Source: an uncultured Prevotellaceae bacterium (GTDB lineage: Bacteria > Bacteroidota > Bacteroidia > Bacteroidales > Bacteroidaceae). Taken from it: a stretch of DNA of 64,000 nucleotides. The stretch covers positions 83,020-147,019 of the forward strand of contig OMWH01000004.1 of the NCBI GenBank assembly GCA_900314755.1. Direction: 5' to 3'. The position numbers and the translations under genes are program-made. Under the pieces are notes generated by a model that did not search any database, was not told where the DNA came from, and saw only the letters and a program-made list of their open reading frames with translations. Numbering within the stretch: the first letter of the stretch is position 1; the number at the start of each line of letters is the position of its first letter. Below, piece after piece: positions 47,695-55,886 of the stretch.

Positions 47695-47761
47695 GTAGCC
47701 TAAATGTACGTGTACATACTTATTAATGGGTAATTAATATTAATTTAATACTATAGTTTTT

Positions 47762-48451
47762 ATGTGGTTAATCAATTCATCAATTGGTCGTAAGGTTGTA
47801 ATGTCCGTAACGGGTATTGCGCTGATTCTGTTCTTGACGTTCCATTGCGCCATGAACATTGTCGCACTTTTCTCCGGCAAGGCTTACAACATGATTTGTG
47901 AACTGCTGGGTGCCAACTGGTATGCTGTTGTGGCTACACTGGGACTGGCTGCCTTGGCTGTTATTCACATCGTTTTCGCATTCATCCTGACAGCGCAGAA
48001 CCGTACTGCTCGTGGACAGGAGCGTTATGCAGTGACAGAGAAACCTGAAAAGGTTGAGTGGGCATCACAGAACATGCTCGTGCTGGGTATCATTATCCTG
48101 CTGGGTCTGTTGCTCCACCTGTTCAATTTCTGGTACAACATGATGTTTGCTGAGATTGTCGGCTTCACGAGTGGTCATCTGCCCTCCGATGGTTTCGCAT
48201 TCATCATTGACACATTCGGCAACCCCGTCTATGTGGTGCTCTATGTCATCTGGATCTGTGCTATCTGGTTCCATCTTACCCACGGTTTCTGGTCTGCCAT
48301 GCAGACACTGGGTATCAGTGGTAAGATCTGGTTCAACCGCTGGCGTGTCATCGGCTTCATTTATGTGACGCTGCTGATGCTTGGTTTCCTCGTAGTTATT
48401 CTGGCTTTCGCCTTCAAGTGCGCTCCCAGCCTTTGTTGCTATGCAGGTTAA
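47762..48451 (+). CDS. frdC: Fumarate reductase/succinate dehydrogenase cytochrome b subunit
   Basis: This 229-residue protein has five hydrophobic segments and histidines in membrane positions suited to haem b (FLTFHCAMNIV, LAVIHIVFAF, LLLHLFNFWY, IWFHLTHGFW). It is the diheme-type anchor of the Bacteroidetes quinol:fumarate reductase, which ends anaerobic respiration with succinate. The reading frame is intact, unlike the two following subunit genes. frdA follows 30 nt later. Confidence 0.94.
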   Translation: MWLINSSIGRKVVMSVTGIALILFLTFHCAMNIVALFSGKAYNMICELLGANWYAVVATLGLAALAVIHIVFAFILTAQNRTARGQERYAVTEKPEKVEWASQNMLVLGIIILLGLLLHLFNFWYNMMFAEIVGFTSGHLPSDGFAFIIDTFGNPVYVVLYVIWICAIWFHLTHGFWSAMQTLGISGKIWFNRWRVIGFIYVTLLMLGFLVVILAFAFKCAPSLCCYAG

Positions 48452-48481
48452 TTGTTAAACCTTAAATTACTTTGAAAAGTT

Positions 48482-50374
48482 ATGGCAAAAGTATTAGATT
48501 CTAAGATTCCCGCAGGTCCAGTACCTGAGAAATGGAAGGAATATAAGGCTCATCAGCGTCTCGTGAATCCTAAGAACAAGCTGAAGCTCGACGTGATTGT
48601 CGTAGGTACTGGTCTTGCCGGTGCATCAGCTGCTGCTTCATTAGGTGAGATGGGCTTCAATGTGATTAACCTGTGTATCCAGGACTCTCCCCGTCGTGCG
48701 CACTCTATCGCTGCACAGGGTGGTATCAACGCCGCCAAGTGTTATCAGAACGATGGTGACTCTGTCTATCGTCTGTTCTACGACACCGTAAAGGGTGGTG
48801 ACTACCGTGCTCGTGAGGCTAACGTATATCGTCTTGCCGAGGTCAGCAACAATATCATCGACCAGTGTGTGGCTCAGGGTGTTCCCTTTGCCCGTGAGTA
48901 TGGTGGTATGCTTGCCAACCGCTCATTCGGTGGTGCTCAGGTAAGCCGTACATTCTATGCCAAGGGTCAGACCGGCCAGCAGCTCCTTTTGGGTGCTTAC
49001 TCTTCTCTCTCTTGTCAGGTGAAGGCTGGTAAAGTAAAACTCTACACTCGTTATGAGATGGAGGACGTGGTTATCGTTGACGGTCGTGCCCGTGGCATCA
49101 TCGCCAAGAACCTCGTTACCGGTGAGCTGGAGCGTTTCAGTGCCAATGCCGTTGTCATCGCCACTGGTGGTTATGGAAACACTTACTTCCTCTCTACCAA
49201 TGCCATGGGTTGTAACTGCACCGCTGCCGTTCAGTGCTATCGTAAGGGGGCTTACTTTGCTAATCCCTCTTATGTTCAGATTCACCCCACCTGTATCCCC
49301 GTTCATGGCGACAAGCAGTCTAAGCTGACGCTGATGTCTGAGTCACTGCGTAACGACGGTCGTATCTGGGTTCCTACAGGCTGGTACCAAGCAGGGTTGG
49401 GAGATTCCCGAGGAGGACCGCGACTACTACTTGGAGCGCCGTTATCCTGCATTCGGTAACCTCGTTCCCCGTGACGTTGCTTCGCGTGCTGCCAAGGAGC
49501 GTTGCGACAAGGGCTTTGGTGTCAATAACACTGGTCTTGCTGTGTTCCTCGACTTCTCTGAGTCTATCAACCGCCTCGGCCTCGATGTTATCATGCAGCG
49601 TTATGGTAACCTCTTCGAGATGTACGAGGAGATCACTGACGTGTTCCCTGGCGATGTTGCCAATGAGATCAATGGTGTGAAGTATTATAAGCCCATGATG
49701 ATCTATCCTGCTATCCACTACACCATGGGTGGTATCTGGGTAGACTATGAGCTGCAGACCACCATTCCTGGTCTGTTCGCTATCGGTGAGTGTAACTTCT
49801 CTGACCACGGTGCTAACCGTCTGGGTGCTTCTGCACTGATGCAGGGTCTTGCCGATGGTTACTTCCAGACCGTCCTGAGTTCGACGAGGCAGAAAAGGGT
49901 GTTGCCGCAGAGATTGACCGTCTGATGAATATCAAGGGTAAGCGTTCTGTTGACTCTATCCATAAGGAGCTCGGCCACATCATGTGGGAGTATGTTGGTA
50001 TGGGTCGCACCGCTGAGGGTCTGAAGACAGGTCTGAAGAAGATGCACGAGCTGGAGAAGGAATTCGACACCAACCTGTTCGTTCCTGGAACGAAGGAGGG
50101 TCTGAATGTGGAGCTCGACAAGGCTATCCACCTGCGTGACTTCTTCACCATGGGTCAGCTCGTCGCTTTCGATGCTCTCTCTCGTAACGAGTCTTGTGGT
50201 GGTCACTTCCGCGAGGAGTACCAGACAGAGGAAGGCGAGGCCAAGCGCGACGACGAGAACTACTTCTATGTAGGCTGCTGGGAGTATAAAGGCAAGGGCA
50301 ACGAGCCTGAGTTGATCAAGGAGCCACTGGAGTATGAGGCTATTAAGGTACAGACACGTAACTATAAAAACTAA
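48482..50374 (+). pseudogene. frdA: Fumarate reductase flavoprotein subunit, interrupted by two frame-breaking deletions
   Basis: Three consecutive frames together encode the FAD subunit: [20 protein letters not shown] and [13 protein letters not shown] in the first, [16 protein letters not shown] and [18 protein letters not shown] in the second, and RNESCGGHFREEYQ in the third. The first frame ends its similarity after RIWVP at 49375 and the second resumes with [15 protein letters not shown] from 49374. The second ends after DGYF at 49865 and the third resumes with [10 protein letters not shown] from 49871. Compared with family members roughly 8 and 20 residues are missing, so both changes look like small deletions. 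The active-site blocks survive, but no intact protein can be made. An assembly error is a serious alternative. Confidence 0.85.
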
Positions 50375-50380
50375 GAAATT

Positions 50381-51064
50381 ATGGCTAAGAATATAAGCTT
50401 TACAATAAAGTTCTGGCGTCAGAATGGTCCGAAAGACGCGGGTCACTTCGATAGCTACGATATGAAGGATATTCCCGATGATACCTCTTTCCTGGAGATG
50501 TTGGATATCCTGAACGAGAACCTGATCAACGAGGGCAAGGAACCTTTCGTCTTCGATCACGACTGCCGCGAGGGTATCTGCGGTATGTGCTCTCTGTATA
50601 TCAACGGTACACCTCATGGCAAGACAGAGCGTGGTGCTACCACCTGTCAGCTCTACATGCGCCGCTTCAACGATGGTGACGTGATTACTGTTGAGCCTTG
50701 GCGCTCCGCAGCCTTCCCAGTGATCAAGGACTGTATGGTTGACCGTAACGCCTTCGATAAGATTATCCAGGCTGGTGGCTATACCACTATCCGTACCGGT
50801 CAGGCTCAGGATGCCAACGCCATCCTTATTCCTAAGGAGGATGCTGACGAGGCAATGGACTGCGCTTCCTGCATCGGCTGCGGTGCTTGCGTCGCTGCTT
50901 GTAAGAACGGCTCTGCCATGCTCTTTGTATCCAGCAAGGTATCTCAGCTCGCCCTGCTTCCTCAGGGTCGCGTAGAGGCTGCCCGCCGTGTGAAGAACAT
51001 GATTGCCAAGATGGATGAGCTGGGCCTCAACCGCGAGATGCTGAAGGCCAAGATTGCCGACTAA
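50381..51064 (+). CDS. frdB: Fumarate reductase iron-sulfur subunit, apparently missing its C-terminal cluster motif
   Basis: This 227-residue protein has the [2Fe-2S] site [12 protein letters not shown] followed by a distal cysteine in TTCQLYMRR. The first ferredoxin-type motif [15 protein letters not shown] is intact. Family members continue after MAKMDELG with a second cysteine motif (of the form CxNTxACExxCP) that completes the [4Fe-4S] and [3Fe-4S] clusters. Here MDELG jumps straight to [12 protein letters not shown] and the stop, so about 25 residues seem lost in frame at 51025. The product should be non-functional unless the loss is an assembly artefact. It lies 6 nt after frdA. Confidence 0.85.
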   Translation: MAKNISFTIKFWRQNGPKDAGHFDSYDMKDIPDDTSFLEMLDILNENLINEGKEPFVFDHDCREGICGMCSLYINGTPHGKTERGATTCQLYMRRFNDGDVITVEPWRSAAFPVIKDCMVDRNAFDKIIQAGGYTTIRTGQAQDANAILIPKEDADEAMDCASCIGCGACVAACKNGSAMLFVSSKVSQLALLPQGRVEAARRVKNMIAKMDELGLNREMLKAKIAD

Positions 51065-51090
51065 GGAAGTTCACCTTACTTATAATAAAG

Positions 51091-51127
51091 AGAGCGCCGC
51101 AGAAATACTTCTGTGGCGCTCTTTTTG
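51091..51127 (+). terminator. Terminator of the fumarate reductase operon
   Basis: A 14-bp stem (51091-51104 with 51109-51122) containing AGAGCGCC/GGCGCTCT, a 4-nt loop and five T. Confidence 0.88.
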
Positions 51128-51163
51128 CTGGAAAACAAGCAAGGGGTGTTAATGCAAACCCCT

Positions 51164-51655
51164 TTACTCTTCCTTCACGTTGCCTACGATGTCGTCGATG
51201 GTGGCAACGGTGTGGCCGTCACGATGACGGAAGAGGTTGAGGATGTCGCGGACGGTCTTTTCCTCTTCTACCTGCTCGTCAATGAACTGGTCGATGAAGT
51301 TGATGGAGGCGCGGTCGTGCTCGGCATCAGCCACATCAGCCAGTTCGTTAATCTTCTCTGTCACCCACATCTCGTGCTTCAGCGTGCGCTCGAAAATGTC
51401 CTTAGGGTCATTGAAGTCGTTCTCAGGAGCATCGATAGCCGTTACCTTGGCCTCGCCACCACGGTTCAGTACGAAGTCGGCCATCTTCAGGGCGTGCTCC
51501 TTCTCTTCGTTCGAGTGGTCAAACATCCAGTTGGCAAAACCTTTCCAGCCCTCCTTGCGGAACCAGAAGGCCATCTCGAGATAGAGGTTTGATGAATACA
51601 GCTCAGCTGTGATTTGTGCGTTAAACGCATCTTGCATCTTTTTTGAAATGTTCAT
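51164..51655 (-). CDS. ftnA: Ferritin
   Basis: This 163-residue protein forms a four-helix bundle of the bacterial ferritin type. Ferroxidase ligands are seen in ITAELYSSNLYLEMAFWF (Glu) and HSNEEKEHALKM (Glu-Glu-x-x-His). The second metal pair comes from the DRASINFIDQFIDEQVEEE helix. There is no haem-binding methionine, so this is not a bacterioferritin. It stores iron and protects against oxidative stress. It converges with the fumarate reductase operon and has its own promoter. Confidence 0.96.
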   Translation of the reverse strand: MNISKKMQDAFNAQITAELYSSNLYLEMAFWFRKEGWKGFANWMFDHSNEEKEHALKMADFVLNRGGEAKVTAIDAPENDFNDPKDIFERTLKHEMWVTEKINELADVADAEHDRASINFIDQFIDEQVEEEKTVRDILNLFRHRDGHTVATIDDIVGNVKEE

Positions 51656-51709
51656 TGTCTTTTTCCTTTCTATTTAAAGTTGAAATGTTTTTAGATTGTG
51701 TTTATGCTG

Positions 51710-51717
51710 CAAAAGTA
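51710..51717 (-). promoter_or_regulatory. -7 promoter box for the ferritin gene
   Basis: The minus strand reads TACTTTTG 55 nt before the start codon. Confidence 0.65.
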
Positions 51718-51760
51718 CAACATTTTCTTGACTTCCCCTTTTTCTTTCAGAATTATTTGC

Positions 51761-51768
51761 TATATTTG
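51761..51768 (+). promoter_or_regulatory. -7 promoter box of a probable non-coding RNA
   Basis: TATATTTG preceded by TTTCAGAATTATTT. The same upstream 14-mer precedes the murQ promoter at 53027. Confidence 0.65.
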
Positions 51769-51774
51769 CAGTCG

Positions 51775-52125
51775 GAAACTTATTGTTGAACCCTTTAAAA
51801 CGATTTTGCCGATGACATAGAAACAGAACGAAAGAACGCTACAGGCCGTCGGTGTTTGAGGATCAGCCCCACGCGGCCACAGAGAATTTACAAACAAAAT
51901 ATTAACTTACAGATCAGCGTTTCTGTTCGTACTTATACATAGATATTGAGCTTTCAGCTCTTGTCTCTCTCCAACTTGAAACCGCCAACATTCAGCTACG
52001 GAGAGCAAGCAGTTCGGAAAGTTCACGTCCCTTAGGGCGTGAACTGTTCTTGCTTGTTTCGTAGCGTGGTTACTTGGCGGTACCGAAGTTGGAGAATAAG
52101 CATCGAATAGTTCCGCCTTTTTTTA
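51775..52125 (+). ncRNA. Probable structured non-coding RNA of about 350 nt, family not identified
   Basis: No gene fits here, but a promoter box lies just upstream, a T run ends the stretch at 52118-52124, and the sequence folds well. Helix 1 is AACAGA+AACGCT (51822-51827, 51835-51840) with AGCGTTTCTGTT (51916-51927), enclosing GGCCG/CGGCC (51844, 51874). GAGCT/AGCTC forms a small hairpin at 51948. A rod of 126 nt (51969-52094) stacks CTCCAACTT/AAGTTGGAG, ACCGCCAA/TTGGCGGT, CTACG/CGTAG, AGCAAG/CTTGCT and AGTTCACG/CGTGAACT with interrupting bulges. The interrupted rod recalls 6S RNA. RNase P, tmRNA and SRP hallmarks were not found. It could also be a long leader of the lipoprotein gene at 52164. 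Confidence 0.6.
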
Positions 52126-52163
52126 TTTGGACAGAAATATAACACTTTTAAAATTTAAAAACA

Positions 52164-52568
52164 ATGAAAACGAAGAATTATTTTAAATTGTTTGCCATGA
52201 TGATAATGGCATTAGTGTGTATGAACTTTGCTTCTTGTGGAGGCAGCGATGATGGTGATAATAACGGAAATGGTGGTGATAACAATTCGATTGTTGGTAC
52301 ATGGCGATACAATTTCATGAGCAACGATTCAAGCCGCGGTATGGTGTATAACCTAATCAATTTTAACAGCAACCAAACTGGCTATCTGATAGAAGAAGTG
52401 GGCTACGGGAGTGACAAACCGGAATCGTTCATTTGGAAAACAAGTGGCAACACGCTGTCTGTCACGTTTGGAAATGGTAGTACACAAACATTTACCTTCA
52501 CTTTTGTTGACAACAACACTGTGATGCTAAGCAATGATAACCAAACTATAACTGCCTACAGACAATAA
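52164..52568 (+). CDS. Small secreted lipoprotein, lipocalin-like
   Basis: This 134-residue protein has a signal peptide with lipobox FASC (C25), followed by an Asp/Asn/Gly linker (GGSDDGDNNGNGGDNN) typical of surface-exposed Bacteroidetes lipoproteins. The domain begins IVGTWRYNF and carries alternating strands (TLSVTFGNGSTQTFTFTFVD), as in lipocalin-like families. The function is unknown. It follows the probable non-coding RNA directly and ends before a strong terminator. Confidence 0.82.
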   Translation: MKTKNYFKLFAMMIMALVCMNFASCGGSDDGDNNGNGGDNNSIVGTWRYNFMSNDSSRGMVYNLINFNSNQTGYLIEEVGYGSDKPESFIWKTSGNTLSVTFGNGSTQTFTFTFVDNNTVMLSNDNQTITAYRQ

Positions 52569-52615
52569 CAAAAACTGAGACAACACGTGAGTGTTGAAAA
52601 TCACTAGCTAAAAAA

Positions 52616-52671
52616 ACGGGACGCATTCTAATCTGACAATTTATAAAAGAATGGCGTCCTGTTTTTTTTTT
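52616..52671. terminator. Bidirectional terminator after the small lipoprotein gene
   Basis: AACGGGACGCATTCT (52616-52630) pairs with AGAATGGCGTCCTGTT (52649-52664) with one bulge. A run of T follows on the right and a run of A precedes on the left. Confidence 0.8.
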
Positions 52672-52731
52672 ATATGCTGACGTTACTTGCGGAGCCAGAA
52701 CTTGTGGGAGCCGGCACCACTGGACTTGAGG

Positions 52732-52951
52732 CCTGAGGAGGATGCTGACGAGGCAATGGACTGCGCTTCCTGCATCGGCTGCGGTGCTTGCGTCGCTGCT
52801 TGTAAGAACGGCTCTGCCATGCTCTTCGTATCCAGCAAGGTATCTCAGCTCGCCCTGCTTCCTCAGGGTCGCGTAGAGGCTGCCCGCCGTGTGAAGAACA
52901 TGATTGCCAAGATGGATGAGCTGGGCGATCAAGGCTAAGATGGCTGACTAA
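52732..52951 (+). pseudogene. Duplicated fragment of frdB
   Basis: Positions 52732-52926 match 50831-51025 of frdB with two mismatches in 195 bases, including the whole [14 protein letters not shown] cluster motif. The match ends right after MDELG, exactly where frdB itself jumps. What follows (ATCAAGGCTAAGATGGCTGAC plus stop, in another frame) resembles but is not identical to the frdB end. It therefore looks like the internal and terminal parts of a second, slightly different frdB allele, without a start. A terminator follows it. The upstream 50 bases, read on the minus strand, end in [13 protein letters not shown]-stop, possibly the tail of an unrelated broken gene. Confidence 0.85.
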
Positions 52952-52974
52952 TCCACCTTATTAATATAATAAAG

Positions 52975-53006
52975 GCACCACAGGCTCAAAACCTGTGGTG
53001 CTTTTT
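52975..53006 (+). terminator. Terminator after the frdB fragment
   Basis: GCACCACAGG (52975-52984) pairs perfectly with CCTGTGGTGC (52992-53001), followed by T. It differs in sequence from the terminator at 51091, which supports a separate origin of the fragment. Confidence 0.85.
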
Positions 53007-53026
53007 GTTGTTTCAGAATTATTTCG

Positions 53027-53034
53027 TACTTTTG
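53027..53034 (+). promoter_or_regulatory. -7 promoter box for murQ
   Basis: TACTTTTG. The predicted start near 53040 supports translation from 53059 and not from upstream codons. Confidence 0.65.
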
Positions 53035-53058
53035 CATCGTCACCTGAACAAAAGGGAT

Positions 53059-53880
53059 ATGAATCATCAAGATAAAATCACAGAACAGCAGTCACGCTTC
53101 GACCATCTGGAACAGATGTCCGTGGCGGAATTACTACGGCATATCAATGAGGAGGACGCATTGGTGGCTGAGGCTGTGCAGAGGGCTATCCCACAGATAG
53201 AGGCATTGGTGGAAGCCATCGAGCCAAGACTTAAACGGGGTGGACGACTCTTTTATGTGGGTGCCGGAACCAGTGGGCGGCTTGGCGTGCTGGATGCCAG
53301 CGAACTGCCTCCTACATTCGGTGTTCCTGCCGATTGGGTCATTGGCATCATTGCTGGTGGTGACGAGGCTCTGCGACATGCGGTGGAGAAGGCTGAGGAT
53401 GACTCTAAAAAGGGGTGGCAGGACATTCTTTCGTATCAGCCTACGGCAGATGATACCGTCATCGGTATCGCGGCATCAGGTACTACTCCCTATGTGGTGG
53501 GAGCGGTCAAAGCGTCCAGGAAACAAGGGCTGTTAACGGGTTGTATCACCAGTAATCCCCATACACCTTTGGCAGAGGCAGTGGAATTCCCTGTCGAGAC
53601 CATCGTAGGTCCTGAGTTCGTAACGGGCTCCAGCAGGATGAAAAGTGGTACGGCGCAGAAGATGGTGCTGAACATGATATCCACCTCTCTGATGATTCGT
53701 TTAGGACGTGTCAAAGGCAACAGGATGGTGAAGATGCAACTGACCAATGCCAAACTGGTGGACCGTGGTACCCGGATGATTCAGGAGTCACTGGGCATCC
53801 CCTATGATGAAGCCGAACACTATCTGTTGGAGGAGGGTAGTGTCGATCGGGTGCTCAAGCGGAAACTTACCAGCCGTTAG
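53059..53880 (+). CDS. murQ: N-acetylmuramic acid 6-phosphate etherase
   Basis: This protein has 273 residues from MNHQDKITEQ. The longer open frame from 53005 overlaps the promoter. The sugar isomerase (SIS) domain has FYVGAGTSGRLGVLDASE and IAASGTTPYVVGA. The family signature is in GPEFVTGSSRMKSGTAQK. It removes D-lactate from MurNAc 6-phosphate to give GlcNAc 6-phosphate in cell-wall recycling. The last 15 residues after VDRVLKRKL are shorter than in many homologues but the catalytic region is complete. It converges with the HAD phosphatase gene. Confidence 0.95.
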   Translation: MNHQDKITEQQSRFDHLEQMSVAELLRHINEEDALVAEAVQRAIPQIEALVEAIEPRLKRGGRLFYVGAGTSGRLGVLDASELPPTFGVPADWVIGIIAGGDEALRHAVEKAEDDSKKGWQDILSYQPTADDTVIGIAASGTTPYVVGAVKASRKQGLLTGCITSNPHTPLAEAVEFPVETIVGPEFVTGSSRMKSGTAQKMVLNMISTSLMIRLGRVKGNRMVKMQLTNAKLVDRGTRMIQESLGIPYDEAEHYLLEEGSVDRVLKRKLTSR

Positions 53881-53894
53881 CATCCATCTTAAAA

Positions 53895-54683
53895 TCAGAC
53901 AATACCATAGTGGCGGAGGGCATTGAGAACACCGTCATCATCGACAGAGGTGGTGACATAGTCTGCCTGGTGTTTTAACTCGTCGATGGCATTTCCCATG
54001 GCGATGCCGATACCTGCCTGCAGAATCATGGATGTGTCATTGCCACCATCACCAAAAGCAATCGTCTGGCTGATATCGAGACCGTCGTGACGGGCAATGG
54101 CGACAATACCCTTTCCTTTATCTGCCCCGTTTGCCGTGATATCCGTAAACTCAGGATGCCAACGACCCGAGATGCATTGGGGTAAGCGTGCCATCAGTTG
54201 CTGCTCATAATCAGCAGGGAAGAAGGGGGTCAGTTGCAGGATATCCTGCTTCAGGACCTCTTCCAAAGGAGAAGCCTTGTCCAGATTCTTGACGGCAAGC
54301 ATTTGCTGGAAGATACGGTCCACATCACCTGTGGGGTCAAGGACGGCAACGTCTTTCTTGCCGACAACGATGAGGCTATATCCCTTAGCTTTCGAATCCT
54401 CAACGACGGTCATCACGTCACTCTTGGGAATGGGCTGGCAGGTCACAAACTCGTCACCGACGAAACACAAGGCTCCATTCGTCGTGATATATCCGTCAAT
54501 GAGGTGTTCGATGGCACCAAGGTTCGTAAGGATAATCGGTGGTCGACCTGTAGCGATATACACGTGGTGTCCGTTAGCCTTTGCCTGTGTCAGTGCAAGG
54601 ATGGTAGACGGCGGTATCTCATGTGTCTTGAAACTAACCAGCGTACCATCGATATCGAAGAAAAGGGCATATCTTTTGCTCAT
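53895..54683 (-). CDS. HAD superfamily Cof-type phosphatase
   Basis: This 262-residue protein has motif I YALFFDIDGTLVSF (nucleophile and acid aspartates DxD), motif II ATGRPP (Thr/Ser), then a C2-type cap, and motifs III-IV ADKGKG and FGDGGNDTSMILQAG. The family dephosphorylates sugar phosphates, FMN or PLP, and the substrate is not predictable. It has its own promoter box (54708-54715) and is divergent from nothing close, so it is probably monocistronic. Confidence 0.93.
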   Translation of the reverse strand: MSKRYALFFDIDGTLVSFKTHEIPPSTILALTQAKANGHHVYIATGRPPIILTNLGAIEHLIDGYITTNGALCFVGDEFVTCQPIPKSDVMTVVEDSKAKGYSLIVVGKKDVAVLDPTGDVDRIFQQMLAVKNLDKASPLEEVLKQDILQLTPFFPADYEQQLMARLPQCISGRWHPEFTDITANGADKGKGIVAIARHDGLDISQTIAFGDGGNDTSMILQAGIGIAMGNAIDELKHQADYVTTSVDDDGVLNALRHYGIV

Positions 54684-54707
54684 ACAAAGTGACTATTAAA
54701 ATTGTTG

Positions 54708-54715
54708 CAAAGATA
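54708..54715 (-). promoter_or_regulatory. -7 promoter box for the HAD phosphatase gene
   Basis: The minus strand reads TATCTTTG 25 nt before the start codon. Confidence 0.6.
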
Positions 54716-54778
54716 CGACTTTTTCTCCAAATGATGGCATGTTCCCATCAAGTTTTGGAGTATACTCCACTGTCTAAC

Positions 54779-54895
54779 CTAAATCCCCCAACCCCACGGA
54801 GCCCGCACCTTTCTCCCTTTGAAGGCGGCACCTTCCTGTGCAGCTACGGCCAGCGTGAAACAGGCGAAAATGATTGCTAATAATAGTTTCTTCAT
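54779..54895 (-). pseudogene. Remnant exported-protein gene: signal peptide only
   Basis: A 38-codon frame begins with a textbook signal peptide (MKKLLLAIIFACFTLAVAAQ) and loses protein-like character after EGAAFKG, ending in RKVRAPWGWGI. It lies 20 nt after the WG-repeat gene in the same direction, so it was probably the last gene of that operon and has lost its body. A genuine secreted small peptide is possible but less likely. Confidence 0.5.
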
Positions 54896-54914
54896 ATATT
54901 CATCAATGTTAGTG

Positions 54915-55865
54915 TTATTCCTGACAGAAGGTGATGCGGCCAGTCTTGTCCATGAAGCCGCGCTTCATCTCGTATTTCCCTTTGCCATAGACCACTGCCA
55001 AACCCTCAGAGTATCTGATGTCGTCGCCTGTGTAAGTGATTTCATTATTCACCTTGAAAAGGCGCTTGCCAGTCTTGTCGATGATATAGCAGGAGTCAAC
55101 CTTCTGAGTCTGGGCCACGCCGTCCGTGAACTTGCGTCCCCACCAGCCGTCGGGCAGTTCGATAACCATCTTTCCGTCATGGTCTATATAGCCGCTTCGG
55201 GCATTTTCACCTGTAGTCTTGACGGCAGCCAGACCTTCGCTGAAATCACCACCATAACTGAAAACGCCCTCAAAAGCCAGCTTGCCAGTCTTGTCGATAT
55301 AGCTGACCCACTCATGCGAACCATCGACGACAACAGCACAAAGTCCCTCATGGAAATCGTTGCCGTCACTCTCTGCCATCGTGTCATACTGATAGGGAAT
55401 AGCCAGTTCGCCTTTGGTGTTGATATACCCCACTTCTCCACTCTCGTTCACGACAATAGCCATGCCATCGCTGAAATCATGGGCAAAATGGAACTTAAAG
55501 GGAATGACAACATTACCCTTGCTATCTTTATAGCCATATTTTCCATCTTTATATTCACAGGTCAGCCTGTCAGGATCCTCCTCCACCTTTGGTTCCTCCA
55601 CAATGTTACCATGCAGGTCAATATAAAAGTTCTTACCATCCTTCTTAACCCTTGCCACACCATGACTGAAATTCTCCAAATACTCACAACCTTCAATAGC
55701 TTTGGCAATGGCTTCAAAGTCATAGGGGTTCTCTATTACAACGGCAGCAGAATCCGTCACCGTCGAGTCCGCGATGACAGCGTCGGTACTATCCGTCTGT
55801 GCTTTCTTGCCTCCGCAAGCCATAAGCATCATCAACGAGGAAATCATCAAAACACTTCTTCTCAT
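54915..55865 (-). CDS. WG-repeat lipoprotein
   Basis: This 316-residue protein has lipobox LMACGG (C17) and an Asp/Thr/Val linker. At least five WG-type repeats then alternate, for example DGKYGYKDSKGNVVIPFKF, ESGEVGYINTKGELAIPYQY and HEWVSYIDKTGKLAF. Each repeat forms a beta unit of unknown binding specificity. The repeats extend to the C-terminus (KRGFMDKTGRITF), so the protein is complete. It follows the exported protein gene by 21 nt. Its untranslated leader is nearly identical to that of the gene at 57091. Confidence 0.88.
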   Translation of the reverse strand: MRRSVLMISSLMMLMACGGKKAQTDSTDAVIADSTVTDSAAVVIENPYDFEAIAKAIEGCEYLENFSHGVARVKKDGKNFYIDLHGNIVEEPKVEEDPDRLTCEYKDGKYGYKDSKGNVVIPFKFHFAHDFSDGMAIVVNESGEVGYINTKGELAIPYQYDTMAESDGNDFHEGLCAVVVDGSHEWVSYIDKTGKLAFEGVFSYGGDFSEGLAAVKTTGENARSGYIDHDGKMVIELPDGWWGRKFTDGVAQTQKVDSCYIIDKTGKRLFKVNNEITYTGDDIRYSEGLAVVYGKGKYEMKRGFMDKTGRITFCQE

Positions 55866-55886
55866 AACATTTTGGCTTATAGTTTA

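Noticed and set aside
52575-52600. CACGTG inside CAACACGTGAGTGTTG
   Set aside because: The flanks do not match parS. It is a small hairpin downstream of the lipoprotein gene.
53005-53058. Upstream start for murQ
   Set aside because: The promoter box at 53027-53034 lies inside this part, so it is not transcribed from that promoter.
54689-54880. Plus-strand frame of 63 codons in the gap before the WG-repeat gene
   Set aside because: It has no domain and overlaps the HAD promoter and the signal-peptide remnant on the other strand.
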